Positions 43,435 through 54,053 are shown, counted from the stretch's first letter. The stretch is DNA of 64,000 nt from Streptococcus catagoni (GCF_011421425.1 NZ_WPCW01000004.1:1-64000); one strand, 5' to 3'. The notes: a model not told the origin generated them from the sequence alone. Numbers and translations are program-made.

Positions 43435-46400
43435 GTGGTTGACGTAAATCGTTTTAAAAGTATGCAAATCACATTAGCCTCACCAAGTAAGGTCCGTTCA
43501 TGGTCTTACGGTGAAGTTAAAAAACCTGAAACAATCAACTACCGTACGTTGAAACCAGAGCGCGAAGGTCTCTTTGATGAAGTGATTTTTGGGCCAACAA
43601 AAGACTGGGAATGTGCGTGTGGTAAATATAAACGTATCCGTTATAAAGGTATAGTCTGTGACCGATGCGGTGTTGAGGTTACCCGTGCAAAAGTTCGTCG
43701 CGAACGTATGGGACACATTGAATTAAAGGCACCCGTTTCACATATCTGGTACTTTAAAGGTATCCCTTCACGTATGGGCTTAACCCTTGATATGAGCCCT
43801 CGTGCCTTGGAAGAAGTTATTTATTTCGCAGCCTATGTTGTCATTGATCCAATGGACACACCACTTGAGCCAAAATCATTATTGACAGAACGCGAATACC
43901 GTGAAAAAGTTCAAGAATATGGCTATGGTTCCTTCGTTGCTAAAATGGGTGCAGAAGCTATCCAAGACCTCTTGAAACGCGTTGATTTAGATGCGGAAAT
44001 CGCAGAGCTCAAAGAAGAACTTAAATCTGCAACAGGACAAAAACGGATCAAGGCAGTTCGTCGTTTGGACGTGCTTGATGCCTTTAATAAATCTGGAAAC
44101 AAACCAGAATGGATGGTATTAAACATCCTTCCAGTTATCCCACCAGATTTACGTCCCATGGTTCAATTGGACGGTGGCCGCTTTGCAGCTTCAGACTTGA
44201 ATGACCTCTACCGTCGTGTTATTAACCGTAATAACCGTCTGGCTCGTCTTTTAGAACTGAATGCTCCAGGAATCATCGTTCAAAATGAAAAACGGATGCT
44301 CCAAGAAGCAGTTGATGCTCTTATTGACAACGGACGCCGTGGACGCCCAATAACTGGCCCAGGTAGTCGTCCACTTAAATCTTTGAGCCACATGCTTAAA
44401 GGGAAACAAGGACGTTTCCGTCAAAACTTGCTTGGTAAACGTGTAGACTTCTCAGGACGTTCCGTTATTGCCGTAGGACCAACCCTTAAAATGTACCAAT
44501 GTGGTGTCCCTCGCGAAATGGCCATCGAACTGTTCAAACCATTTGTGATGCGTGAAATCGTTGCCCGTGAATTTGCAGGTAACGTCAAAGCAGCAAAACG
44601 TATGGTTGAACGTGGCGATGAACGCATCTGGGATATCCTAGAAGAAGTTATTAAAGAACACCCAGTTCTACTTAACCGCGCACCGACCCTTCACAGACTT
44701 GGTATTCAGGCCTTTGAACCAGTACTTATCGACGGTAAAGCCCTTCGTCTTCACCCACTTGTGTGTGAAGCCTACAATGCCGACTTCGATGGGGACCAAA
44801 TGGCCATCCACGTGCCACTTTCAGAAGAAGCCCAAGCTGAAGCCCGTCTATTGATGCTTGCTGCTGAGCATATCCTTAACCCTAAAGATGGTAAACCAGT
44901 TGTTACACCATCACAGGATATGGTTTTGGGTAACTATTACCTAACCATGGAAGATGCTGGACGTGAAGGCGAAGGAATGGTCTTTAAAGACCGTGACGAA
45001 GCAGTTATGGCCTATCAAAATGGCTATGTCCATCTTCACAGCCGTGTTGGGATTGCAGTAGATTCAATGCCTGACAAGCCATGGAAAGACAGTCAAAAAC
45101 ATAAGATTTTGGTAACAACAGTAGGAAAAATCCTCTTTAACCAAATTATGCCTGATGATCTGCCATACTTGCAAGAACCTAATAATGCCAACCTAACAGA
45201 AGGTACACCTGACAAGTACTTCCTTGAACCAGGACAAGATATCCAAGAAGTTATTGATACTCTTGAAATCAATGTACCATTTAAGAAAAAGAACCTTGGA
45301 AATATCATTGCTGAAACCTTCAAACGTTTCCGTACAACTGAAACATCAGCCTTCCTTGACCGTTTGAAAGACCTAGGTTACTATCATTCAACCTTGGCTG
45401 GTTTGACTGTGGGTATCGCTGATATTCCTGTTATTGATAACAAGGCTGAAATTCTTGAAGCCGCTCACCACCGTGTAGAAGAAATCAATAAAGCTTTCCG
45501 CCGTGGTTTGATGACAGAAGATGACCGCTATGTTGCTGTTACAACAACTTGGCGTGAAGCTAAAGAAGCTCTTGAAAAACGTCTGATTGAAACACAAGAT
45601 CCTAAGAACCCAATTGTTATGATGATGGACTCAGGAGCCCGTGGTAACATCTCAAACTTCTCACAGCTTGCTGGTATGCGTGGTTTGATGGCTGCACCTA
45701 ACGGCCGCATCATGGAACTTCCGATCCTATCTAACTTCCGTGAAGGTTTGACCGTTTTGGAAATGTTCTTCTCAACCCACGGTGCTCGTAAAGGTATGAC
45801 CGATACAGCCCTTAAGACAGCCGACTCAGGATATCTTACTCGTCGTTTGGTTGACGTGGCTCAAGATGTTATTATCCGTGAAGATGACTGTGGAACAGAC
45901 CGTGGACTTGTTATCCGTGCTATTACTGATGGCAAAGAAGTTACAGAAACACTTGAAGAACGCCTGCAAGGTCGTTACACACGTAAGTCTGTTAAAGATC
46001 CTCAAACAGGTGAAGTTATTATCGGAGCAGATCAATTGATCTCTGAAGATATTGCTCGTAAGATTGTTGAGGCTGGTGTTGAAGAAGTAACCATCCGTTC
46101 AGTCTTTACCTGTGCAACCCGTCACGGGGTATGTCGTCACTGTTATGGTATTAACCTGGCAACTGGTGATGCTGTTGAAGTTGGTGAAGCAGTTGGTACC
46201 ATTGCCGCTCAATCTATCGGTGAACCTGGTACACAGCTTACCATGCGTACCTTCCACACGGGTGGTGTGGCTTCAAATACCGACATCACTCAAGGTCTCC
46301 CACGTATCCAAGAAATCTTTGAAGCACGTAACCCTAAAGGGGAAGCTGTTATCACAGAAGTTAAAGGTAAGGTTGTTGACATTGAAGAAGATGCTGCAAC

Positions 46401-47070
46401 AAGAACCAAAAAAGTCTTTGTTGAAGGAAAAACTGGTAAAGGTGAATACCTGGTTCCATTTACAGCTCGCATGAAAGTTGAAGTTGGAGATGAAATCAAC
46501 CGTGGCGCCCTCTTGACAGAAGGTTCTATCCAACCTAAACGTCTCCTTGAAGTACGTGATACCTTATCTGTTGAAACCTATCTCTTGGCCGAAGTTCAAA
46601 AAGTATACCGTAGCCAAGGGGTTGAAATCGGCGATAAGCATATCGAAGTAATGGTTCGTCAAATGCTTCGTAAAGTACGCGTTATGGATCCAGGTGATAC
46701 AGAATTACTTCCTGGAACTCTACTTGACATTGCAGACTTCACAGATGCTAACAAGGACATTGTTATCTCTGGAGGAATTCCTGCAACATCACGTCCAGTT
46801 CTTATGGGTATTACCAAAGCTTCCCTTGAAACAAACTCATTCTTATCAGCTGCATCATTCCAAGAAACAACCCGAGTTCTTACAGATGCTGCTATCCGTG
46901 GTAAGAAAGACCACCTACTTGGTCTTAAAGAAAATGTTATCATCGGTAAAATCATCCCAGCTGGTACTGGTATGGCACGCTACCGCAACATTGAACCACA
47001 AGCTATTAATGAAGTTGAAATCATTGAAGAAGAAACAGTTTCCGAAGCAACAAGCATTTCAGAAAACTAA
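43435..47070 (+). CDS. rpoC: RNA polymerase beta' subunit
   Basis: 1211 residues from GTG 43435. Zinc site [20 protein letters not shown] near 60; active-site [12 protein letters not shown] near 449; second zinc site [13 protein letters not shown] near 890. Ninety bp after rpoB, same operon. Confidence 0.99.
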   Translation: MVDVNRFKSMQITLASPSKVRSWSYGEVKKPETINYRTLKPEREGLFDEVIFGPTKDWECACGKYKRIRYKGIVCDRCGVEVTRAKVRRERMGHIELKAPVSHIWYFKGIPSRMGLTLDMSPRALEEVIYFAAYVVIDPMDTPLEPKSLLTEREYREKVQEYGYGSFVAKMGAEAIQDLLKRVDLDAEIAELKEELKSATGQKRIKAVRRLDVLDAFNKSGNKPEWMVLNILPVIPPDLRPMVQLDGGRFAASDLNDLYRRVINRNNRLARLLELNAPGIIVQNEKRMLQEAVDALIDNGRRGRPITGPGSRPLKSLSHMLKGKQGRFRQNLLGKRVDFSGRSVIAVGPTLKMYQCGVPREMAIELFKPFVMREIVAREFAGNVKAAKRMVERGDERIWDILEEVIKEHPVLLNRAPTLHRLGIQAFEPVLIDGKALRLHPLVCEAYNADFDGDQMAIHVPLSEEAQAEARLLMLAAEHILNPKDGKPVVTPSQDMVLGNYYLTMEDAGREGEGMVFKDRDEAVMAYQNGYVHLHSRVGIAVDSMPDKPWKDSQKHKILVTTVGKILFNQIMPDDLPYLQEPNNANLTEGTPDKYFLEPGQDIQEVIDTLEINVPFKKKNLGNIIAETFKRFRTTETSAFLDRLKDLGYYHSTLAGLTVGIADIPVIDNKAEILEAAHHRVEEINKAFRRGLMTEDDRYVAVTTTWREAKEALEKRLIETQDPKNPIVMMMDSGARGNISNFSQLAGMRGLMAAPNGRIMELPILSNFREGLTVLEMFFSTHGARKGMTDTALKTADSGYLTRRLVDVAQDVIIREDDCGTDRGLVIRAITDGKEVTETLEERLQGRYTRKSVKDPQTGEVIIGADQLISEDIARKIVEAGVEEVTIRSVFTCATRHGVCRHCYGINLATGDAVEVGEAVGTIAAQSIGEPGTQLTMRTFHTGGVASNTDITQGLPRIQEIFEARNPKGEAVITEVKGKVVDIEEDAATRTKKVFVEGKTGKGEYLVPFTARMKVEVGDEINRGALLTEGSIQPKRLLEVRDTLSVETYLLAEVQKVYRSQGVEIGDKHIEVMVRQMLRKVRVMDPGDTELLPGTLLDIADFTDANKDIVISGGIPATSRPVLMGITKASLETNSFLSAASFQETTRVLTDAAIRGKKDHLLGLKENVIIGKIIPAGTGMARYRNIEPQAINEVEIIEEETVSEATSISEN

Positions 47071-47097
47071 GAAAAAAGGGCTCAGGCCCTTTTTTAG
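47071..47097 (+). terminator. rpoBC terminator
   Basis: AAAAAAGGGC-CTCA-GGCCCTTTTTT just after the rpoC stop. Confidence 0.9.
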
Positions 47098-47269
47098 TGC
47101 TTTCCTTGCCTACTTTTTAGCTGATAGTGATAAGTAAACTTTTTGAATAAAAGCAAAATGAAAAAATCTTGAAAATAACTGTTTCTTTACTTTTCTAATA
47201 AAATGAGCAAATTTTTTTCAAAAAGATTAGTATTTAGATATAATAGGCTAAAGAAAAGGAAACTATTAT

Positions 47270-47635
47270 ATGTATCAAGTGATAAAAATGTACGGAGATT
47301 GGGAACCCTGGTGGTTCATTGAAGGCTGGCAAGAAGATATTGTTCTTGAAAAAAGCTTTCAAGATTGGCAAGAAGCCTTGGAATTTTACCGAAAAGAATG
47401 GGAAAAAATGAGAACGGCCTTTCCCAGATATCATAGCCAGAAAAACTTACTAGCCACCTTCTGGACTAAGGAAGAAACTAGGTGGTGCGAAGACTGTGAT
47501 GATGAATTACAGCAATACCACTCTATCTTATTGCTTAAGGACAAGGATATTATTCCTAAAAACCAAAATATTTCCTTTTTTGAACAACGAAATGGAACAC
47601 CACAGGCCCCCTATCTTTGTAAATTGAAGTACTAA
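47270..47635 (+). CDS. DUF1033 family protein
   Basis: 121 residues, acidic and Trp-rich (MYGDWEPWWFIEGWQEDI; WTKEETRWCEDCDDEL). This family is regularly found between rpoC and comYA in streptococci. Function unknown; the CDDELQQYHSI segment with paired Cys is a possible metal site. Own promoter presumably at the AT-rich 47190-47260. Confidence 0.88.
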   Translation: MYQVIKMYGDWEPWWFIEGWQEDIVLEKSFQDWQEALEFYRKEWEKMRTAFPRYHSQKNLLATFWTKEETRWCEDCDDELQQYHSILLLKDKDIIPKNQNISFFEQRNGTPQAPYLCKLKY

Positions 47636-47647
47636 TGTAGAATACAT

Positions 47648-47681
47648 AAAAAGTGATGATTTTTTTGAATCATCATTTTTT
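47648..47681. repeat. Palindromic repeat copy A (AAGTGATGA family)
   Basis: AAAAAGTGATGATTTTTTTGAATCATCATTTTTTAG: hairpin with A and T tails, able to act as a terminator after the DUF1033 gene. Related copies at 47709, 55821 and 59174. Confidence 0.65.
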
Positions 47682-47708
47682 AGTTGATTATTTCTAAGAA
47701 AAATATCG

Positions 47709-47742
47709 AAAAAGTAATGATTTCTCGTGTTCATCACTTTTT
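47709..47742. repeat. Palindromic repeat copy B
   Basis: AAAAAGTAATGATTTC-TCGT-GTTCATCACTTTTTAG, 28 bp after copy A. Confidence 0.6.
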
Positions 47743-47777
47743 AGTTTAGCCACCATCTAGGAAAAGTTATTAAAAAA

Positions 47778-47808
47778 ACGAAGTTTTGCTTAAACTTTGT
47801 TTTTTTTT
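47778..47808 (+). terminator. Terminator abutting the comYA promoter box
   Basis: ACGAAGTTT pairs with AAACTTTGT and is followed by nine T that run into the ComX box. Confidence 0.7.
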
Positions 47809-47814
47809 CGAATG
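47807..47814 (+). promoter_or_regulatory. ComX (SigX) box of the comY operon
   Basis: TTCGAATG, close to the cin-box TTCGAATA/TACGAATA, ends 20 nt before the comYA ATG. The ssbB box has the same surroundings (TTTTTTTCGAAT, TAAGTTAGG, AGGA) and the same 20-nt spacing. Confidence 0.75.
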
Positions 47815-47834
47815 TTAAGTTAGGGAGGAACAAA

Positions 47835-48779
47835 ATGGTTCAAAATTTAGGAAAAGAACTGATCAAAGAAGCCACTGTATTAAAGGCACAAGATATCTAC
47901 CTTATTCCAGCTACAAATGATCATTATAAAATATCTATGCGAATTGGAGATCAGAGGCAGCCCTTTGCCACACTGGATACTCAGCAGGTAGAAAGCTTAA
48001 TCAGCCATTTTAAATTTGTTGCCGGTATGAATATCGGAGAAAAAAGGCGCTGTCAGCTAGGATCCTGTGACTATCAGATTGGTCAAGATCAGCCTATGTC
48101 ACTCAGACTATCCACCGTTGGTGATTACCGTGGTAAAGAAAGCATGGTTATTCGCCTACTCTATTCCCAAAAAAGAACCTTAAAGTTCTGGTTTGATAGG
48201 GATGAGATAGTGGCCAGCCAGGTTCAAGGACGGGGCTTATATCTCTTTTCAGGCCCAGTAGGCTCTGGAAAGACCTCTTTAATGTACCAACTGATCACCC
48301 AAGTATCAGCTTCTAGTCAGGTACTCACCATTGAAGATCCTGTGGAAATAAAAGATGAAAAACTCTTACAATTACAGGTCAATACTAGCATCGGGCTAAG
48401 CTATGACAACTTGATCAAGTTATCCTTACGACATCGCCCAGATTTACTGATTATTGGAGAAATAAGAGATAGTGAGACAGCCAAGGCTGTGATTAGAGCT
48501 AGCCTGACAGGAGCCCTGGTCTTTTCGACCATACATGCCAAAAGCATCTCAGGTGTTTATGCCCGCCTAATGGAATTAGGTGTTAAAAGAGAAGAACTCA
48601 ATAACTGTCTTCAGTTTATTGCCTATCAACGCTTAATTGGAGGAGGAGCCTTAATTGATTTTGCCAAGAAGGATTTTGAAAAACACGACCCTGACCAATG
48701 GAATAGAGAAATTGATCTCTTACTTGAAGAAGGACATATCAGTTGGCAAGAAGCACAAATGGAAAAGATTATCCCATAA
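47835..48779 (+). CDS. comYA: Competence pilus assembly ATPase
   Basis: 314-residue ComGA/PilB-type ATPase lacking the long N-terminal domain of type II secretion ATPases. Walker A GPVGSGKTS, Asp box LTIEDPVEI, Walker B DLLIIGEIRDSETA, His box TIHAKS. Drives assembly of the ComYC pilus used for DNA uptake. AGGGAGGA before ATG. Overlaps comYB. Confidence 0.95.
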   Translation: MVQNLGKELIKEATVLKAQDIYLIPATNDHYKISMRIGDQRQPFATLDTQQVESLISHFKFVAGMNIGEKRRCQLGSCDYQIGQDQPMSLRLSTVGDYRGKESMVIRLLYSQKRTLKFWFDRDEIVASQVQGRGLYLFSGPVGSGKTSLMYQLITQVSASSQVLTIEDPVEIKDEKLLQLQVNTSIGLSYDNLIKLSLRHRPDLLIIGEIRDSETAKAVIRASLTGALVFSTIHAKSISGVYARLMELGVKREELNNCLQFIAYQRLIGGGALIDFAKKDFEKHDPDQWNREIDLLLEEGHISWQEAQMEKIIP

Positions 48780-49746
48780 GAAGCAGTATCAATTGATCCA
48801 ACTACTATACAACTTGCAGACAAGTGGCTTTAGCCTAGGAGAAATGGTAGCCTTCTTGGAGAAGAGTCATCTACTTGAAGAAAAACAGATCAGGATCATG
48901 AAGGAAAACATGCTAAATGGACAAAGTCTAGCAAAGATACTAGATGATCTAGGCTATCCTGATAGGATTGTCACACAGATTAGCTTTGCAGAGATCCATG
49001 GCAATACTGAAGATAGCCTGGCTAAAATTAAGGACTATCTGGAAAACCTCTCCCAATTGAAAAAGAGGGCTGTGGAAGTTCTGACCTATCCTCTTATCTT
49101 ACTCAGCTTTTTACTAGCTATGCTATTTGGCTTAAGACAGTATTTACTGCCACAAATAGAGGGCAAAAATAATCTTAGTACTTTCCTAAGCTATTTTCCC
49201 TTCCTATTTTTTATGGCTGCTTTTTTCATCTTCCTTATAGTGCTTGGACTTAGTTTTAGGTGGCGCAAATACCCTCAAAAACCCCAAGTTTGTCAGTATA
49301 GTAAGCTTCCTTTTCTTGGGAATTTTGTCAAGCTTTACATGACAGCCTACTATGCAAGAGAATGGGGCAATTTGATTAGTCAAGGCCTAGAATTAACAAC
49401 TATCTTAGCTATTATGGAAAAAGAAAAATCAGCTCTGGTACGAGAAATTGGACAAGACATGCAAGAATCACTTGTAGAAGGTAGCTCCTTCTATCAAAAA
49501 GTTGAGGAATATCCCTTTTTCACTAGGGAATTAAGCCTGATGATAGAATATGGAGATCTGAAATCAAAATTAGGAAAGGAACTTAGCATTTATGCACAGC
49601 TGAGCTGGGAAAATTTTTTCAGCCGCATGCATAAGGCAACACAGTTGATACAGCCGCTGATCTTTTTAGCAGTAGCAATCATCATCCTTTTACTCTATGC
49701 GGCTATGTTAATGCCGATCTATGACAATATGGGAGGAAAAATCTAA
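48712..49746 (+). CDS. comYB: Competence pilus membrane platform protein
   Basis: About 344 residues if TTG 48712 is the start; another TTG lies at 48724. No ATG or GTG exists in the overlap with comYA. GspF-type protein: two cytosolic GspF domains and three membrane helices (VLTYPLILLSFLLAML; YFPFLFFMAAFFIFLIVL; QPLIFLAVAIIILLLY). Works with ComYA in pilus assembly. Confidence 0.9.
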   Translation: MISYLKKDISVGKKHKWKRLSHKKQYQLIQLLYNLQTSGFSLGEMVAFLEKSHLLEEKQIRIMKENMLNGQSLAKILDDLGYPDRIVTQISFAEIHGNTEDSLAKIKDYLENLSQLKKRAVEVLTYPLILLSFLLAMLFGLRQYLLPQIEGKNNLSTFLSYFPFLFFMAAFFIFLIVLGLSFRWRKYPQKPQVCQYSKLPFLGNFVKLYMTAYYAREWGNLISQGLELTTILAIMEKEKSALVREIGQDMQESLVEGSSFYQKVEEYPFFTRELSLMIEYGDLKSKLGKELSIYAQLSWENFFSRMHKATQLIQPLIFLAVAIIILLLYAAMLMPIYDNMGGKI

Positions 49747-49747
49747 T

Positions 49748-50074
49748 ATGAAAAATACCATCAAACAATGTCAACACCAGAGGGCACAAGCTTTCACACT
49801 TTTAGAAATGTTACTGGTTTTGATCGTCATCAGTGTCTTAATGCTATTATTTATACCGAATTTAAGTAAGCACAAAGAACATGTGACCGACTCAGGAAAC
49901 CGGGCAGTTGTCAAAATTGTAGAAAATCAGGCCGAGCTTTTTGAACTCAGTCAGGGGACAAAAGCTAAATTGTCCCAATTAGTTGGAAATGGCCACCTAA
50001 CACAAAATCAAGTAGATGCTTACCATGCTTATTATAAAAAACACTCATCAGAAACCCCTCAGATCAAAAATTAA
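49748..50074 (+). CDS. comYC: Major competence pseudopilin
   Basis: 108 residues from ATG 49748, after GGGAGG. Class III signal sequence: prepilin peptidase would cut before FTLLEMLLVLIVISVLMLLF (QA|FTLLE), leaving an N-terminal Phe and Glu5. Forms the transformation pilus shaft. Confidence 0.95.
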   Translation: MKNTIKQCQHQRAQAFTLLEMLLVLIVISVLMLLFIPNLSKHKEHVTDSGNRAVVKIVENQAELFELSQGTKAKLSQLVGNGHLTQNQVDAYHAYYKKHSSETPQIKN

Positions 50075-50480
50075 AGCTTTTAGTCTCTTGGAAAGTCTGC
50101 TGTCTTTATTTATTCTTACCTTCACCATTGGCCTCTTAAGTCCCTCTGTTTCAGCTATCTATTCAAAGGTAGAAGAAAAATTATTTTTTATTGACTTTGA
50201 ACACTTCTACAAAAATTCACAAAAGCTCAGTGTTTTAAAGCAAAAAATGGACTATCTTAACTTTACAGAAGCCTACATTAGCTATGGGTCTAGCAAGCTG
50301 AAGCTTCCTAAGACGGTCAAGCTCACTTACCGTGGAAAGATTAGACTGAATAAGCTGGGAGGCAATCATTCTCTGGCAAGGATAGAATTTGCAACAAGAG
50401 AAAATCGAATCACTTATCAATTACAGCTAGGAAGTGGTACCTATAAAAAAACAATTAGTAAAAGCCTACATAGTTCTTGA
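50016..50480 (+). CDS. comYD: Minor competence pseudopilin
   Basis: Up to 154 residues; ATG 50016 or 50025, overlapping comYC. Prepilin motif KIKAFSLLESLLSLFILTF with Glu5 of the mature form. Minor subunit of the transformation pilus. Confidence 0.9.
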   Translation: MLTMLIIKNTHQKPLRSKIKAFSLLESLLSLFILTFTIGLLSPSVSAIYSKVEEKLFFIDFEHFYKNSQKLSVLKQKMDYLNFTEAYISYGSSKLKLPKTVKLTYRGKIRLNKLGGNHSLARIEFATRENRITYQLQLGSGTYKKTISKSLHSS

Positions 50481-50733
50481 GGGCCTTATTTCACTTGGGA
50501 TATTGCTGATCATTGTCAGCCTCTTTCTTGATGCAATGAGAGTTAATCAGAAATTTATGGCCAAGACCAGGCAACGTGAAGAAGTTTTAACAGCTGCTAT
50601 TATGGCAGTCCAAACAAAAGAAAACAATATCTCTGTCAACGGGGTCACTATAAACATAGAAAGAAATCATAAAGGAATAGCAATCATTGAAAAGAATGAA
50701 AAGATTCTTAGAGTCCAAGCAATCAAACCTTAA
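50434..50733 (+). CDS. comYE: Minor competence pseudopilin
   Basis: 99 residues from GTG 50434 after TAGGAA, overlapping comYD by 47 bp. Prepilin-like stretch VKAYIVLEGLISLGILLIIV. Small pilus-tip component. Confidence 0.85.
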   Translation: MVPIKKQLVKAYIVLEGLISLGILLIIVSLFLDAMRVNQKFMAKTRQREEVLTAAIMAVQTKENNISVNGVTINIERNHKGIAIIEKNEKILRVQAIKP

Positions 50734-51139
50734 GGCCTTTACCCTCTTAGAATGCCTGCTTGCCTTATTCATTATTTCAGGAAGTCTCTTAGTGTATCAG
50801 GGACTAACCAAGTCTCTCTTTTCAAATATTCACTACCTTCATCAAAATAACCAGGATCGTTGGCTACTTTTTTCCCATCAGCTAAGGGCAGAGTTAGAAG
50901 GTGCAGATCTTTATAAAGTCGAAGGCAATAAATTACAGATCATAAAAGAAGGGAAAGCTTCCATTTTTACTCTGTCTAAAAAAGGTGACTTTAGGAAAAT
51001 GTCTGCAAATGGCAGGGGCTATCATCCCATGTTGATGAACTTAGCAGCTGCGCAGATACATTCTGAGGGCAAAGAAAAGATCAGAATCAGAATAGTCTGG
51101 GAGGATGGAATGGTAAGGGATTTTATCTATGGTTTTTAA
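50687..51139 (+). CDS. comYF: Minor competence pseudopilin
   Basis: 150 residues from TTG 50687 (AAAGGA 10 nt upstream) or ATG 50696. Motif LKAFTLLECLLALFIISGSL. ComGF-like C-terminal half (KVEGNKLQIIKEGKAS). Confidence 0.88.
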   Translation: MKRMKRFLESKQSNLKAFTLLECLLALFIISGSLLVYQGLTKSLFSNIHYLHQNNQDRWLLFSHQLRAELEGADLYKVEGNKLQIIKEGKASIFTLSKKGDFRKMSANGRGYHPMLMNLAAAQIHSEGKEKIRIRIVWEDGMVRDFIYGF

Positions 51140-51458
51140 AAAGTCAGTTAAAGCTGGTATTCTTTTGTATGCCATAGTCATGTTTTCGGCTTTTACCCTG
51201 ATCTTACAAAGTTATTTGAGACAGGTTGATGGCTTTAAAGAGGAATATAGAGCACAGCTAGCTAATACACAGGCCCACCTGATGGTTTCCTATCTTCAGC
51301 ATGCTAGGTTAGAAAAAAGTGGTGTGCAACATTTTAAAGAGGGCACAGCTGCTTATAGTTTGGATAAGGGAAAACTCCATATTAAAATAACCCTAGGTTC
51401 TGCTTATTATTACGAATTTGTAAATGTTACTTACAAAGCTAGCCCTAAGAAACCCTAA
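51129..51458 (+). CDS. comYG: Minor competence pseudopilin
   Basis: 109 residues; ATG 51129 lies inside the end of comYF. N-terminal helix VKAGILLYAIVMFSAFTLIL resembles a prepilin without the usual Glu5. Last of the pilus genes. Confidence 0.85.
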   Translation: MVFKKSVKAGILLYAIVMFSAFTLILQSYLRQVDGFKEEYRAQLANTQAHLMVSYLQHARLEKSGVQHFKEGTAAYSLDKGKLHIKITLGSAYYYEFVNVTYKASPKKP

Positions 51459-51498
51459 TATTCTTTCAATTTAAGGCTTATTCTGATATGATAGAACT

Positions 51499-52455
51499 AT
51501 GAATTTTGAAAAAATTGAAAGAGCCTATGAGCTTATCCTCGAAAACAGTCAAGTCATTGAAAATGAGTTAAAGACCCACATCTATGACGCTCTAATTGAG
51601 CAAAACTCCTACTATTTGGGGGCAGATGGAGCTAGTGAACAGGTAGATAAAAACAATAAAGAACTAAAGAGCTTGCAGTTGACCGCAGAAGAGTGGCGCC
51701 GAGCCTTCCAATTTGTTTTTATCAAGGCTTCACAAACAGAAAAACTCCAAGCTAATCATCAGTTCACACCAGATAGCATTGGATTTATCCTTTTGTTCAT
51801 CATTGAAGAATTAAACCCTTCTAAGGAGATTGATCTCCTTGAAATGGGCAGTGGTACTGGTAATTTGGCGCAGACCCTGTTAAATAATAGTCAAAAACTG
51901 ATCCATTACTTGGGAGTTGAAGTTGATGACCTGCTTATTGACCTCTCCGAAAGCATTGCTGAAGTGGTCGGTTCTTCTGCTAGCTTTATCCAAGAAGATG
52001 CTGTCAGACCGCAAATCTTGAAGGAAAGTGATGTTATTATCAGCGACTTACCTATTGGTTATTATCCTAATGATGAAATAGCCAGTCGCTACCAGGTTGC
52101 CAGTCAAAAGGGTCATACCTATGCCCATCATCTCTTGATGGAACAGTCTTTGAAGTACTTGAAAACCAATGGTTTGGCAATCTTTTTAGCCCCAGCCAAC
52201 CTTCTTAAGAGTGAGCAGAGTGATTTATTGAAGAAGTGGTTAAAAGATTATGCTCAAATCAGGGCAGTTATTACCTTGCCACCGACCCTATTTGGAGATC
52301 CCGCCAATGCTAAGTCTATTATCGTTTTACAAAAACAAGGACAAGATAAAGGGGATACTTTTGTTTATCCTATAACAGATCTTCAATCGGCCGAAAGTGT
52401 TCATTCTTTTATAGGTCAGTTCAAAAAGTGGAAACTAGATAATGTCTTTTCATAA
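51499..52455 (+). CDS. comYH: Class I methyltransferase after the comY operon
   Basis: 318 residues. SAM motif LLEMGSGTGNLAQ near 115, and the N6-adenine-type catalytic tetrad VIISDLPIGYYP (DLPIGYY in place of NPPY). Resembles the methylase subunit of type I systems (YtxK), but no specificity or restriction gene is near. Often co-transcribed with comY genes; substrate unknown. Confidence 0.88.
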   Translation: MNFEKIERAYELILENSQVIENELKTHIYDALIEQNSYYLGADGASEQVDKNNKELKSLQLTAEEWRRAFQFVFIKASQTEKLQANHQFTPDSIGFILLFIIEELNPSKEIDLLEMGSGTGNLAQTLLNNSQKLIHYLGVEVDDLLIDLSESIAEVVGSSASFIQEDAVRPQILKESDVIISDLPIGYYPNDEIASRYQVASQKGHTYAHHLLMEQSLKYLKTNGLAIFLAPANLLKSEQSDLLKKWLKDYAQIRAVITLPPTLFGDPANAKSIIVLQKQGQDKGDTFVYPITDLQSAESVHSFIGQFKKWKLDNVFS

Positions 52456-52514
52456 TAATTCTGCTATAATGTTATAGTATTTATTACAGAAAACGATTCC
52501 AAGAGAGGTAAAAA

Positions 52515-53711
52515 ATGTCGAAAACAATTGCAATTAATGCTGGTAGTTCAAGTCTTAAATGGCAACTATATCAAATGCCTGAAGAAACAGTCCTTGCACA
52601 AGGGATTATCGAACGTATTGGATTGAAAAATTCAATTTCTACAGTAAAATACAATGGTCAAAAAGAAGAAGATATTGCTGATATCCCTGATCATACTGAA
52701 GCTGTAAAAATTTTATTGAATGATTTACTCCATTTTGGTATTATCTCATCCTACGATGAAATTACAGGTGTTGGTCACCGTATCGTCGCTGGTGGAGAAT
52801 ACTTCAAAGAATCAGTATTAGTTGACGAAAAAGTTGTTGAACAAGTAGAAGAATTATCTGCCCTAGCTCCTCTACACAATCCAGGTGCAGCAGCAGGGAT
52901 TCGTGCATTCCGTAAATTACTTCCTGACATTACAAGTGTCTGTGTCTTTGACACATCCTACCACACAACAATGCCAGACTATGCTTACTTGTATCCAATT
53001 CCACAAAAATATTACACAGAACACAAGGTTCGTAAGTATGGAGCGCACGGAACTAGTCATAAGTATGTAGCTGGTGAAGCTGCTAAAATGCTAGGACGTC
53101 CACTGGAAGAATTAAAAATCATTACAGCTCATATTGGTAATGGTGTGTCAATCACAGCTAACCGTTATGGACAATCAGTGGATACATCAATGGGCTTCAC
53201 ACCACTTGCTGGTCCAATGATGGGAACTCGCTCTGGTGATATTGACCCAGCTATTATCCCTTACTTGATTGAACGTGATCCTGAGTTGAAAGACGCTGCA
53301 GATGTTGTTAACATGCTTAACAAAAAATCTGGTCTAGGTGGGGTTTCAGGTATTTCAAGTGACATGCGTGATATTGAAGCAGGTCTAGAAGAAAACAACC
53401 CTAATGCTATCTTAGCTTACAACATCTTTATTGATCGTATTAAGAAATTCCTTGGACAATATTTTGCTGTCTTAAATGGAGCTGATGCCTTGGTATTTAC
53501 AGCCGGCATGGGTGAAAATGGTCCATTGATGCGTCAAGACGTTGTTGATGGTTTGTCATGGTTTGGTATGAAGCTTGACCCTGAGAAAAATGTTTTTGGT
53601 TACCGTGGAGAGATCTCAACACCAGATTCTAAAGTTAAAGTACTTGTTATTTCAACTGATGAAGAGCTCTGCATTGCGCGTGACGTTGAACGTTTGAAAA
53701 ATAGTAAATAA
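52515..53711 (+). CDS. ackA: Acetate kinase
   Basis: 398 residues. N-terminal [41 protein letters not shown] and [10 protein letters not shown] are the ASKHA/acetokinase motifs. Makes ATP and acetate from acetyl-phosphate in overflow metabolism. AGAGAGG before ATG; TATAAT near 52465 for its promoter. Confidence 0.98.
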   Translation: MSKTIAINAGSSSLKWQLYQMPEETVLAQGIIERIGLKNSISTVKYNGQKEEDIADIPDHTEAVKILLNDLLHFGIISSYDEITGVGHRIVAGGEYFKESVLVDEKVVEQVEELSALAPLHNPGAAAGIRAFRKLLPDITSVCVFDTSYHTTMPDYAYLYPIPQKYYTEHKVRKYGAHGTSHKYVAGEAAKMLGRPLEELKIITAHIGNGVSITANRYGQSVDTSMGFTPLAGPMMGTRSGDIDPAIIPYLIERDPELKDAADVVNMLNKKSGLGGVSGISSDMRDIEAGLEENNPNAILAYNIFIDRIKKFLGQYFAVLNGADALVFTAGMGENGPLMRQDVVDGLSWFGMKLDPEKNVFGYRGEISTPDSKVKVLVISTDEELCIARDVERLKNSK

Positions 53712-53740
53712 AAAATCCGACCCTTCCCTTTTGTGATATG

Positions 53741-53795
53741 ATACCTCTTAAGTAGACATGGTAAATAATCAAAATCTACTTAAGAGGTATTTTTA
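53741..53795 (+). terminator. ackA terminator with 16-bp stem
   Basis: ATACCTCTTAAGTAGA and TCTACTTAAGAGGTAT are perfect complements with an 18-nt loop and TTTTT tail. Confidence 0.82.
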
Positions 53796-53811
53796 TGTCT
53801 CCAAGCTGATG

Positions 53812-53877
53812 GGCAAGGAAAAAGACCTGAGAGTCTAAGAGAAAAACTAAGCTACTTTTCTAGTCTTTTTCCTTGCC
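53812..53877. repeat. Second large hairpin in the ackA-XRE gap
   Basis: GGCAAGGAAAAAGAC (53812-53826) and GTCTTTTTCCTTGCC (53863-53877) are perfect 15-bp complements enclosing 36 nt with a further AAAAG/CTTTT inner stem. No T run follows, so it is not a plain terminator; a structured small RNA is possible. Confidence 0.5.
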
Positions 53878-53989
53878 ATGGCAAAGCTATCAGAGCACTT
53901 TTACCAAGTGAAAAAATTTTTTCAGAGCTCAAAAATATTTTTTTTAGGCCTCAGCATTATAAGATTTTAACTTTTTTACACTTTTATTA

Positions 53990-54018
53990 TTGACAAAAAA
54001 TGTAAAGTGAACTATACT
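53990..54018 (+). promoter_or_regulatory. Promoter and repeats before the XRE gene
   Basis: TTGACA (53990-53995), 17 bp, TATACT (54013-54018). TGTAAAGT occurs at 54001 and 54024, and AAAGTGAACTATACTTT is a palindrome over the -10 box, a likely autoregulatory operator. Confidence 0.75.
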
Positions 54019-54053
54019 TTTAATGTAAAGTTAAGTTGACAAAAGGAGGAATT

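Noticed and set aside
43092..46955. Several Ser/Thr-rich minus-strand frames opposite rpoB and rpoC
   Set aside because: Antisense shadows of strongly biased codons; no ribosome sites or family motifs.
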